IMG/VR virus record: IMGVR_UViG_3300032322_001118
Coordinates: 1-22,813 of that record
DNA from: a virus
Reading direction: 5' to 3' (one strand)
Length of the DNA stretch: 22,813 bases
This document shows positions 1-6,022 of the stretch, one piece after another. Positions within the stretch are counted from its first letter, which is position 1, and each line of letters starts with the position of its first letter. Position numbers and translations under genes: made by a program. The notes beneath the pieces are model-generated. The model was not told the origin of the DNA and did not search any database. It worked only from the letters and a program-made list of their open reading frames with translations.

Positions 1-870
1 AAGATCACGAACTTCTTCAACGCCGCGCAGGGCGTGGCCGGCCGCGACGACCTGACCGCCGAGGAGATCGGCGGGCGGCTCAAGGGCATCAAGGGCACGG
101 ACGACCTGTTCACCGCTACGCTGGCCAAGGGGCCGAAGGGCGACTTCACCGGCACCTTCGTGCGGAACGATGACGGCACCTATGAGTACGTCGGCGGCGC
201 CGGCACGTCGACGCCTACCGGCGGCGGCGGGTTTCTCAGTGGTTTCCTCAAGAGCGCGGCGCTTGGCATCGTTGGATCTTTTGTCGGCCTGCCAAGCTTG
301 GGCACGCTGGTTGGTGCGAGTGGCGCCGGCGCTGCTGCCATCAACCTCGGGACCGCTCTCGCGTCTGGCGCTTTCAGCCAGTACAAAAGCCAGGCCGAGT
401 ACGAAGCGGCGGTCGCCCGCGGCGAGGTTGCCGGGCTCGACTCGTTGTTCACCAACTACTTCCAGCAGCTGGACGCCGCGGAGCAGGCCGGCCCTGGCGT
501 GACGCAGGCTGCGGACCAGCAGGCGGCGACCGAGCGCGAGCAGACGCTGGCAGGGCTGCGGGCACAAGGTGAGTCTGCGCTGGCCGAGATGCAGGCGCGC
601 ATGGCCTCGCAGCAGCAAGCCGGCGCCGAGCAGTCCGCCGAAATCGAGAGGTTGCGGGCCGAGAACCAAGCCGCGGCCGAGCGTAACCGTTTGCAGCTTG
701 AGGGCAGCCAGCGCGACTTCGCGGCACGCCGTGCGTCGCGTCGTCGCGCAGTGGGTCGCGGACGAGGCGGCCTGCTGTCCGGTTTCAGTCTGCAGCAGCG
801 GTCGCTCGGCAACACCAGCGCCGCAACATCGCTCGGCACCGCCGGCGCGACAACTCTGGCGGGGGCGTAA
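1..870 (+). CDS. Unknown phage protein, 5'-truncated by the window edge
   Basis: The reading frame is open from base 1, so the gene starts upstream; a GTG at 34 is in frame but the preceding codons look coding too. At least 289 residues are present. The visible part has a charged N-terminal third, a glycine-rich linker, a hydrophobic Gly/Ala-rich stretch (about residues 80-125 of the fragment) that could be membrane-active, a Gln/Ala/Glu-rich coiled-coil region (about 155-240), and a basic RRASRRRAVGRGRGG patch followed by LLSGF near the C-terminus. That composition is common in phage structural or DNA-associated proteins, but I do not recognise the family. It overlaps the next gene by one base (TAATG), placing it in the head-gene operon. 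A minor virion or ejection protein is a guess from context only. Confidence 0.7.
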   Translation, partial: KITNFFNAAQGVAGRDDLTAEEIGGRLKGIKGTDDLFTATLAKGPKGDFTGTFVRNDDGTYEYVGGAGTSTPTGGGGFLSGFLKSAALGIVGSFVGLPSLGTLVGASGAGAAAINLGTALASGAFSQYKSQAEYEAAVARGEVAGLDSLFTNYFQQLDAAEQAGPGVTQAADQQAATEREQTLAGLRAQGESALAEMQARMASQQQAGAEQSAEIERLRAENQAAAERNRLQLEGSQRDFAARRASRRRAVGRGRGGLLSGFSLQQRSLGNTSAATSLGTAGATTLAGA

Positions 871-1013
871 TGGACAAGCCTGTGTGGGAAAAGGACCGGC
901 CCAAGGATCTGAGCTCGAAGGAGAAGGCGTCGGCGATGCGCCGCGCTAAGAAGGCGGGCCGGCCCTACCCCAACCTGATCGACAACATGGCCGCGGCCAA
1001 GGGCGACAAGTGA
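870..1013 (+). CDS. Small basic hypothetical protein, 47 aa
   Basis: This short frame starts at ATG 870, sharing one base with the upstream TAA, and ends at TGA 1013, four bases into the next gene's GTG start. The product is 47 residues, very rich in Lys/Arg/Ala, with a KKAGRPYPNLIDNMAAAKG C-terminal stretch. The tight overlaps on both sides, G/C-rich third positions and the Lys-rich composition support a real gene. No family is recognised. Its position next to another small basic protein upstream of the portal gene suggests a DNA-associated or packaging-accessory role, but nothing in the sequence proves it. Confidence 0.65.
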   Translation: MDKPVWEKDRPKDLSSKEKASAMRRAKKAGRPYPNLIDNMAAAKGDK

Positions 1014-1333
1014 GCAAGTACAAAGACCCCGAGGGCGGGCTCACCGAGGCGGGGCGTCGCAAGTTCGAGGCGTCGGGCGAGAGCAAGAACCTCAAGCCCG
1101 GCGTGAAGGAATCGACGCCGAGCGGCGAGCGTGCCCGCCGCAAAGGCAGCTTCCTGACCCGCTTCTACACCAACCCGAGCGGGCCGCTGGTCGACGACGA
1201 CGGCGACCCGACGCGCCTGGCGCTGGCCGCCAACGCGTGGGGCGAGCCGGTGCCGCGCACCCGTGGCGCCGCCGCTCGCCTGGCCGCGAAGGGCCGCAAC
1301 CTGCTTGAGAAGTACAAGCTCGAGGACGAATGA
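1010..1333 (+). CDS. Small basic phage protein, DUF6321-like
   Basis: A 107-residue basic protein starting at GTG 1010 within a GTGA overlap. It opens with KYKDPEGGLTEAGRRKF, continues with SKNLKPGVKE, a lysine/arginine cluster (about residues 42-46, RARRKGSF), then GPLVDDDGDPTRLALAANAWGEPVP. This order (EGGLT..GR..F, LKPGV, RRKSF..R, GP..D..G.PTR.ALA...W) is what I remember of the DUF6321 family of small phage proteins found near terminase or portal genes; the assignment is from memory and not searched. The family's function is unknown. The gene is translationally coupled on both sides (GTGA start, ATGA end), so it belongs to the head-assembly operon. The C-terminal 25 residues (RGAAARLAAKGRNLLEKYKLEDE) look like an amphipathic helix. 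Confidence 0.7.
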   Translation: MSKYKDPEGGLTEAGRRKFEASGESKNLKPGVKESTPSGERARRKGSFLTRFYTNPSGPLVDDDGDPTRLALAANAWGEPVPRTRGAAARLAAKGRNLLEKYKLEDE

Positions 1334-2919
1334 TGGAAGAGTACAAAGACGCACCAGGCGGCAAGCGCCTTTCGCCGGAGGAAATCCTCAAGCGGCAGGA
1401 GCTCGCGCAGCGCAAAAAGGACGAGTTCCAGCAGCTCTACCAGGACGCGTACGAGTTCGCGCTGCCGCAGCGCCAGCTGTACGGCGTCTGGGAGGGCGGC
1501 TCGACCGGCTCGAAGAAGATGCAGCGCGTGTTCGATTCGACCGCAATCAACAGCACCCAGCGGTTCGCCAACCGCCTGCAGTCGGTGGTGTTCCCGCCGC
1601 AGCAGAAGTGGTGCCGCCTCGAGCCCGGCACCGACATCCCGCCCGAGCGCCGCTCGCAGGCGCAGGTGATCCTCGACGCCTACATGGAAAAGATGTTCAC
1701 CGTGCTCAAGCAGTCGAACTTCGACATCGCGATGGGCGAGTTCCTGCTCGACCTCAGCGTGGGCACGGCGTGCATGATGGTGCAGCCCGGCGATGACGTG
1801 AACCCGATCAACTTCATCCCGGTGCCGCTGTTCCTGGTGAGCTACGAGGAAGGCGCCAACGGCCAGGTCGACAACGTCTACCGCCGGATGCGCATGAAGG
1901 GCGAGAGCATCATCCGCCAGTGGCCGGACGCGAAGCTGCCGCCGGAGATGAAGCGCCGCATCGACCAGAAGCCGACCGACGACGTCGAGCTGCTTGAGGC
2001 CACCATCTATGACCACAAGCGCGGCGACTACTGCTACCACGTCATCGACAAGGTGTCGAAGCAGGAAATTGTCTACCGCCGGCGCGATATGTCGCCGTGG
2101 GTCATCTCGCGCTACATGAAGGTCGCGGGCGAGATCTACGGCCGCGGCCCGCTGGTGACCGCGCTGCCGGACATCAAGACTCTGAACAAGACTATCGAGC
2201 TGCTGCTCAAGAACGCCTCGCTGGCGGTGGCCGGCGTGTACACCGCGGCGGACGACGGAGTGCTCAACCCGAACACGGTGAAGATTGTGCCGGGCGCCAT
2301 CATCCCGGTGGCGCGCAATGGCGGCCCGCAGGGTCCGAGCCTGACCCCCCTGCCCCGCGCCGGCGACTTCAACGTCACGCAGCTGGTCATCAACGACCTG
2401 CGCATGAACATCAAGCGCATCCTGCTGGACGAGTCGCTGCCGCCGGACAACATGAGCGCACGCTCCGCGACCGAGATCGTCGAGCGCATGAAGGAGCTCT
2501 CGCAGAACCTGGGCAGCGCGTTCGGCCGTCTCATCAACGAGACGATGATCCCGCTGGTCACCAAGATCCTGGAGGTGATGGACGAGCGCGGCCTCATCGA
2601 CCTGCCGCTGCGCGTCAACGGGCTCGAGGTGAAGGTCACCCCGGTCGCCCCGCTGGCGATGGCGCAGAACATGGAGGAGGTCAACGCCATCCTGCAGTTC
2701 GCGCAGATCGCGCCGCAGTTTGGGGCCGAGGGCGCGCTGGCGCTCAAGTCGGGCGAGCTCATCGACTACCTAGCCGACAAGCTGGGCGTGCCGGCGCGGG
2801 TGCGCAACTCCGCGGCCGAGCGCGAGTACCTGCTGGCGCAGCAGGCGCAGGCACAGGAGGCGGCGATGGCGGCGCAGATGATGGCGGCGCAGCAGCAACA
2901 GGTTGAGGCCGCACAGTGA
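1330..2919 (+). CDS. Head-tail connector (portal) protein, T7 gp8 type
   Basis: A 529-residue protein, close to the 536 residues of T7 gp8. It forms the dodecameric ring at the capsid vertex through which DNA is packaged and to which the tail attaches. Family features seen: the N-terminal RQELAQRKKDEFQQLYQDAYEFALPQR helix, a D-S-T-A..S-T-Q-R-F-A-N-R-L segment (about residues 69-82), VVFPPQQKWCRLEPG, a central LNKTIELLLKNASLAVAG helix, PLPRAGDFN, and a SARSATEIVERMKELSQNLG helix (about 377-394) typical of the Head-tail_con family. The C-terminus is Gln/Ala/Met-rich, also typical. The start is either ATG of the ATGATG at 1330; the first makes a 4-base overlap with the upstream stop. The downstream GTG start overlaps its stop (GTGA). 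Confidence 0.96.
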   Translation: MMEEYKDAPGGKRLSPEEILKRQELAQRKKDEFQQLYQDAYEFALPQRQLYGVWEGGSTGSKKMQRVFDSTAINSTQRFANRLQSVVFPPQQKWCRLEPGTDIPPERRSQAQVILDAYMEKMFTVLKQSNFDIAMGEFLLDLSVGTACMMVQPGDDVNPINFIPVPLFLVSYEEGANGQVDNVYRRMRMKGESIIRQWPDAKLPPEMKRRIDQKPTDDVELLEATIYDHKRGDYCYHVIDKVSKQEIVYRRRDMSPWVISRYMKVAGEIYGRGPLVTALPDIKTLNKTIELLLKNASLAVAGVYTAADDGVLNPNTVKIVPGAIIPVARNGGPQGPSLTPLPRAGDFNVTQLVINDLRMNIKRILLDESLPPDNMSARSATEIVERMKELSQNLGSAFGRLINETMIPLVTKILEVMDERGLIDLPLRVNGLEVKVTPVAPLAMAQNMEEVNAILQFAQIAPQFGAEGALALKSGELIDYLADKLGVPARVRNSAAEREYLLAQQAQAQEAAMAAQMMAAQQQQVEAAQ

Positions 2920-3179
2920 GCTGGGAAGAGCTGGAGTCCATCGGCCAGACCGCGGATGTCCGCGACGTCAGCCAGTTGCGCGAGGACGCCGACCGCCTGG
3001 TGCTGCGCGTGCTCGGCACAGAGGACGGCCAGGCGCTGATGCGCTGGCTGCGAGACACGATTTTGGAGCAACCCGTCGCCGTGCCGGGTGCATCCTCGGA
3101 CTATGCTTTCTACCGAGAGGGTCAGAACAGCGTGGTGCGGGATCTTGAAGCACGGATCAAGAGAGCGAGGAACCTGTGA
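2916..3179 (+). CDS. Bbp19-like phage protein
   Basis: An 87-residue protein begun at GTG 2916 inside the portal stop (GTGA) and ending inside the GTG of the scaffold gene. Key segments are GTEDGQALMRWLRDTILEQP and ASSDYAFYREGQNSVVR, matching the pattern (F.T..G..VL.WL.......P......A.FREG.R..V..I) of the small family named after Bbp19 of Bordetella phage BPP-1. These proteins lie between portal and scaffold/capsid genes in many podoviruses. The function is not established; conserved position argues for a role in head or packaging assembly. Mostly alpha-helical with an acidic first half. Family call is from memory of the motif. Confidence 0.8.
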   Translation: MSWEELESIGQTADVRDVSQLREDADRLVLRVLGTEDGQALMRWLRDTILEQPVAVPGASSDYAFYREGQNSVVRDLEARIKRARNL

Positions 3180-3946
3180 GCGAAACCGCAAACGTCGAGC
3201 CCGCGAGCGAAAGCAGCGGCCTACTCGACAATGTGACGGTCGAAGACCAGAACGCGACACCCACCAACCCGCAACTAGCGGAGATTGACCACCGCGCCGA
3301 CCCGGCCCAGGCCGCGGCACCCGGCGCACCAGCAGACCGCCCCGAGTGGCTGCCGGAGAACTTCTGGAAGGATGGCCAGCCTGCCTACGAGGAAATGGCA
3401 AAGAGCTGGCAAGACCTGCGCAAGACCATCGCGCAGGGCAAGCACAAGGCGCCGGCCGACGGCAACTACGACACCAGCGTGCTGAAGGTGGCGGACGACC
3501 CGGTGGCGCAGGCCTATGTCGGCTGGGCGCAGAAGCACGGCGTCTCGCAGGCTGCGTTCGATGACCTGGCGCAGACCATCGGCAAGATCGCCGAGGAAGC
3601 GGCCGGCCCCGGCATCGACCCTGACGCCGAGCTCAAGCAGCTCGGGCCCAACGGCGGCGCCGTGGTCAACGGCATGGTCGATTGGGCGCGAGGCCTGGTC
3701 AACAAGGGCGTCTGGTCTACGGACGATTTCGAGGAGTTCAAGGTCATGGGCGGAACCGCCCGAGGCCTGCGTGCTCTGATGAAGATCCGCGAAGCGTACG
3801 AGGGCCGCATCCCGGTCGAGTCGGTGCCGCTCGAGGGCGCACCGTCGAAGGACGAGCTCTACCAGATGGTCGCGGACCCGCGTTACAAGACCGATCCCGC
3901 GTATCGGCAGAAGGTCGAGAAGGCTTTCGCCGCCCACGTCAACTGA
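3176..3946 (+). CDS. Capsid assembly scaffolding protein, T7 gp9 type
   Basis: A 256-residue acidic protein (T7 gp9 is 307) that would guide procapsid assembly and leave before or during packaging. The N-terminal 55 residues are disordered-looking and rich in Ala/Pro/Glu; then comes the hallmark PEWLPENFWKDGQPAYEEMAKSW (about residues 56-78) followed by LRK, a feature of podovirus and siphovirus scaffold proteins. The rest is helical with conserved GVSQAAFDDLAQTI and TARGLRALMKIREAY segments and a basic C-terminus (YRQKVEKAFAAHVN), where coat-binding helices usually lie. The start is GTG 3176 in a GTGA overlap. It is the last gene before the terminator, so it is in the same operon as portal but separated from the capsid gene by transcription signals. 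Confidence 0.93.
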   Translation: MSETANVEPASESSGLLDNVTVEDQNATPTNPQLAEIDHRADPAQAAAPGAPADRPEWLPENFWKDGQPAYEEMAKSWQDLRKTIAQGKHKAPADGNYDTSVLKVADDPVAQAYVGWAQKHGVSQAAFDDLAQTIGKIAEEAAGPGIDPDAELKQLGPNGGAVVNGMVDWARGLVNKGVWSTDDFEEFKVMGGTARGLRALMKIREAYEGRIPVESVPLEGAPSKDELYQMVADPRYKTDPAYRQKVEKAFAAHVN

Positions 3947-3977
3947 TGCCATAGCCCACCCCTCCTTGGGCACCCTT

Positions 3978-4006
3978 CGCCCCGCCATGTGCGGGGCGTC
4001 TTTTTT
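3978..4006 (+). terminator. Rho-independent terminator after the scaffold gene
   Basis: A perfect 8-bp GC stem, CGCCCCGC (3978-3985) with GCGGGGCG (3991-3998), and a 5-nt loop CATGT, is followed directly by TC and six T residues (3999-4006). A smaller stem GCCCA/TGGGC (3954-3958 with 3967-3971) precedes it. This is a textbook intrinsic terminator on the plus strand. It separates the portal-scaffold operon from the capsid operon, so capsid level can be set independently. Confidence 0.92.
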
Positions 4007-4187
4007 CCAATACAACCTATTGATTTTTGTACCGTCACCGACCAGAATTGCGCACAAGGCTCACTGCATCCGCAGCCCTTACCGCACCGGACGGTGACGA
4101 GTGGCGGGCGTTACCCGCAAGCAAACGGCCCTGGCAACAGGCTAACCGGCGCGCAAAAACCTCACTCAACTCAACAAGGAGTACGAA
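4007..4187 (+). promoter_or_regulatory. Structured untranslated leader of the capsid gene
   Basis: About 180 bases hold no convincing gene. CGTCACCG (4033-4040) is exactly complementary to CGGTGACG (4092-4099), and GCGGG (4104-4108) pairs with CCCGC (4114-4118) over a 5-nt loop. The end is A/C-rich and unstructured, with a good ribosome site AAGGAG eight bases or so before ATG 4188. The layout fits a leader that stabilises the capsid mRNA and leaves the ribosome site open. The long-range pairing could be chance. Confidence 0.5.
4020..4048 (+). promoter_or_regulatory. Candidate sigma70-like promoter upstream of capsid
   Basis: TTGATT (4020-4025) and CAGAAT (4043-4048) are separated by 17 bp, each matching 4 of 6 consensus bases. 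The site lies just after the terminator, in an otherwise gene-free stretch, where a new promoter is expected. The match is weak; a phage-specific promoter elsewhere in 4007-4187 is an alternative. Confidence 0.35.
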
Positions 4188-5039
4188 ATGGCTGTCTCTC
4201 TGAGCAATGCCTTCGTCACCCTGTTTGACGCCGAGGTAAAGCAGGCTTACCAAGGTAAGGCCATGCTTGTGCCCGCCGTGCGTCAACGCCGTGGTGTCGA
4301 GGGTTCCACCGTCAAGTTCCCGAAGGTTGGCCGTGGTGTCGCTACCCTGCGCGTGCCGCAGACCGACGTCACCCCGCTCAACGTGGGCTTCTCCACCGTT
4401 ACCTGCACCCTGCAAGATTGGAATGCCGCGGAGTACAGCGACATCTTCTCGCAGGCCAAGGTCAACTTCGACGAGCGTCAAGAGCTCGTCCAGGTCGTCG
4501 CCAACGCAATGGGCCGCCGCCAGGATCAGCTGATCCTCGACGCGCTCGCCGCCTCGGGCACCTCGCTGACCGTTGCCAACACCGTCGTCACGTCGGGTTC
4601 GGCCACTGCCAGCAACATGAACCTGGGCAAGCTGCGCGAAGCGAAGCGACTGATGGACCGTGCGAACGTTCCGCCGGAAGGCCGCAACGTCATCATCCAC
4701 GCCAACGGCCTCGCGTCGATGCTGTCGGAAACCTCTGTCACCAGCGCCGACTTCAACAGCGTCAAGGCTCTGGTGCAGGGTGAGATCAACACCTTCCTGG
4801 GCTTTACGTTCCACGTCCTGGGCGACCGTTCCGAAGGTGGCCTGGCCATCGACGGCTCGAACGACCGCACCTGCTTTGCCTTCCACCGCGACGCCATCGG
4901 CTATGCCGAAGGCATCGGGATGCGCACGGAGATCAACTACATCGCCGAGAAGACCAGCTGGCTGGTCAACGAAGTGTTCTCGGCTGGTGCGGTGACGATC
5001 GACGCCGAAGGCATTGTTTCCATCACCTGCCGCGAATAA
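4188..5039 (+). CDS. Major capsid protein
   Basis: A 283-residue protein, the main shell subunit, expected to have the HK97 fold. The N-terminus MAVSLSNAFVTLFDAEVKQAYQ, then STVKFPKVG, the VTCTLQDWNAAEYSDIFSQAKVN stretch, QELVQVVANAMGRRQDQLILDAL (the long spine-like helix, about residues 98-120), LREAKRLMDRANVPPEGRNVIIH and the C-terminal GIGMRTEINYIAEKTSWLVNEVFSAGAVTID are typical of podovirus capsid proteins located between scaffold and tail-tube genes. It has a strong AAGGAG ribosome site and its own leader after a terminator, consistent with high expression. It has fewer GC-saturated codons at its start than neighbours (GCT, CGT), as highly expressed genes often do. No slippery frameshift signal for a longer capsid form was seen at the 3' end. 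Confidence 0.95.
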   Translation: MAVSLSNAFVTLFDAEVKQAYQGKAMLVPAVRQRRGVEGSTVKFPKVGRGVATLRVPQTDVTPLNVGFSTVTCTLQDWNAAEYSDIFSQAKVNFDERQELVQVVANAMGRRQDQLILDALAASGTSLTVANTVVTSGSATASNMNLGKLREAKRLMDRANVPPEGRNVIIHANGLASMLSETSVTSADFNSVKALVQGEINTFLGFTFHVLGDRSEGGLAIDGSNDRTCFAFHRDAIGYAEGIGMRTEINYIAEKTSWLVNEVFSAGAVTIDAEGIVSITCRE

Positions 5040-5050
5040 GGAGCACGATC

Positions 5051-5335
5051 ATGCCTTTCAGCTCTACTGGTCTCGTCGCCATCGGCGGTCAATCGAAGGC
5101 TGGCAACGCTCCGCAGATCTGGGCGTACACCACCACCGACGCCGCCGGCGATGTCGACGCCTCCGGCTACTTCAACAGCGTTGCTTCGCTGATGAAGGTC
5201 GGCGACCTCATCTACCGCGTGACTCTCAGCTCGGGCTCGGTCTCGACCGCTGGCTGGCACGTTGTGGTGAGCAATACCGGCTCGGTCGTGGACGTCTCCG
5301 ACACCACTGCCCTGACCATCACCGACACCGACTAA
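5051..5335 (+). CDS. Small capsid-adjacent protein, possible decoration protein
   Basis: A 94-residue Ser/Thr/Val-rich, probably all-beta protein, 11 bases after the capsid stop with an AAGGAG ribosome site that overlaps the capsid stop codon. It contains QIWAYTTTDAAGDVDASGYFNSV and LMKVGDLIYRVT. The pattern IW.Y.TTD....V...GYFN.....L..GD.I is common in small proteins encoded right after capsid genes in many phages, usually annotated as hypothetical or head/structural. Position and beta-rich composition suggest a head decoration or stabilising protein; this is an inference. It is followed by a strong hairpin. Confidence 0.8.
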   Translation: MPFSSTGLVAIGGQSKAGNAPQIWAYTTTDAAGDVDASGYFNSVASLMKVGDLIYRVTLSSGSVSTAGWHVVVSNTGSVVDVSDTTALTITDTD

Positions 5336-5353
5336 TCGGTTGTCATGTAGCAC

Positions 5354-5386
5354 GGGGCCAGCTTCTGCTCTGCGGAGGCTGGCCCT
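5354..5386 (+). other. Long RNA hairpin between capsid-adjacent gene and tail tube A
   Basis: GGGCCAGC (5355-5362) pairs perfectly with GCTGGCCC (5378-5385). The inner part (5363-5368 with 5372-5377) continues the stem with two G-U pairs among six, leaving only a 3-nt loop (5369-5371). The helix is therefore 14 bp without bulges, plus a possible outer G-U pair. It is followed by TCTTCAC, not by a run of T, so it is not a classical terminator. It could act as a weak attenuator, an RNase III processing site or a 3' stabiliser of the capsid mRNA. The tail tube A ribosome site (GGAG, about 5395) lies just downstream and outside it. Confidence 0.75.
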
Positions 5387-5407
5387 CTTCACATTGGAGA
5401 TTGGACA

Positions 5408-6022
5408 ATGGCTGCAGGCGACACCGGCGTATCCATCTGCTCCGACGCCCTGCTCCTGCTGGGGGCGAAGGCCATCAGCTCGTTCAACGACGGCACCGAC
5501 GAGAGCTCGGTGGCGGACCGCCTCTACCCCGACATCCGCGACATGACGCTGGTCATGTACCCGTGGTCGTTCTCCATGAAGAAAATCGGCCTCGCCAGGC
5601 TGATCACCACGCCGACCACTTACTGGCGCTACGAATACCAGCTGCCGGGTGACCGGCTCGCCAACCCGCGAGCGGTGTACCCGTCGGCGAATCCCGGCTC
5701 GACCATCTCGAAGGATTGGGAGATCCAGGGCGACAAGCTGCTCACCAACCTCGAGGCGGTCTGGATCGACTACCAGTACCAGACGCCCGAGTACGCGATG
5801 CCGCAATACTTCGTGCAGCTGCTGAAGTACATGATGGCCTGGCATCTGGCCGAGCCCATCACCGAGCAGCGCGAGAAGTCGATCTACTGGCAGTCGGTCG
5901 CCACCGGCGCCCCGGTCGAGAACGGCCGCGGCGGCTACTTCCGCCAGGCGATGCAGATCGACGGCCAGAACAACGCGACCAAGGTCATCGAGGACTACTC
6001 GCTGATCGCCGTGAGGAACTGA
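5408..6022 (+). CDS. Tail tubular protein A, T7 gp11 type
   Basis: A 204-residue protein (T7 gp11 is 196) expected to form the ring joining portal and tail nozzle. Characteristic features are the N-terminal SICSDALLLLGAKAISSF, a conserved LYPDIRDMTLVMYPWSFSM segment (about residues 39-57; family form Y...R...L..HPW.FA), an RYEYQLPGDRL beta strand, an aromatic-rich WIDYQYQTPEYAMPQYFVQLL stretch, and a helical AWHLAEPITEQREK segment. The start is ATG 5408 behind GGAG. Its stop shares a base with the start of tail tube B (TGATG), so the two partner proteins are translated together. The upstream hairpin separates it from the head genes. Confidence 0.93.
   Translation: MAAGDTGVSICSDALLLLGAKAISSFNDGTDESSVADRLYPDIRDMTLVMYPWSFSMKKIGLARLITTPTTYWRYEYQLPGDRLANPRAVYPSANPGSTISKDWEIQGDKLLTNLEAVWIDYQYQTPEYAMPQYFVQLLKYMMAWHLAEPITEQREKSIYWQSVATGAPVENGRGGYFRQAMQIDGQNNATKVIEDYSLIAVRN

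Noticed and set aside
5716-6021. N-terminal extension of the tail tube B frame
   Set aside because: It overlaps tail tube A out of frame with Arg/Ala/His-rich sequence; the family-like N-terminus and TGATG coupling fix the start at 6022.
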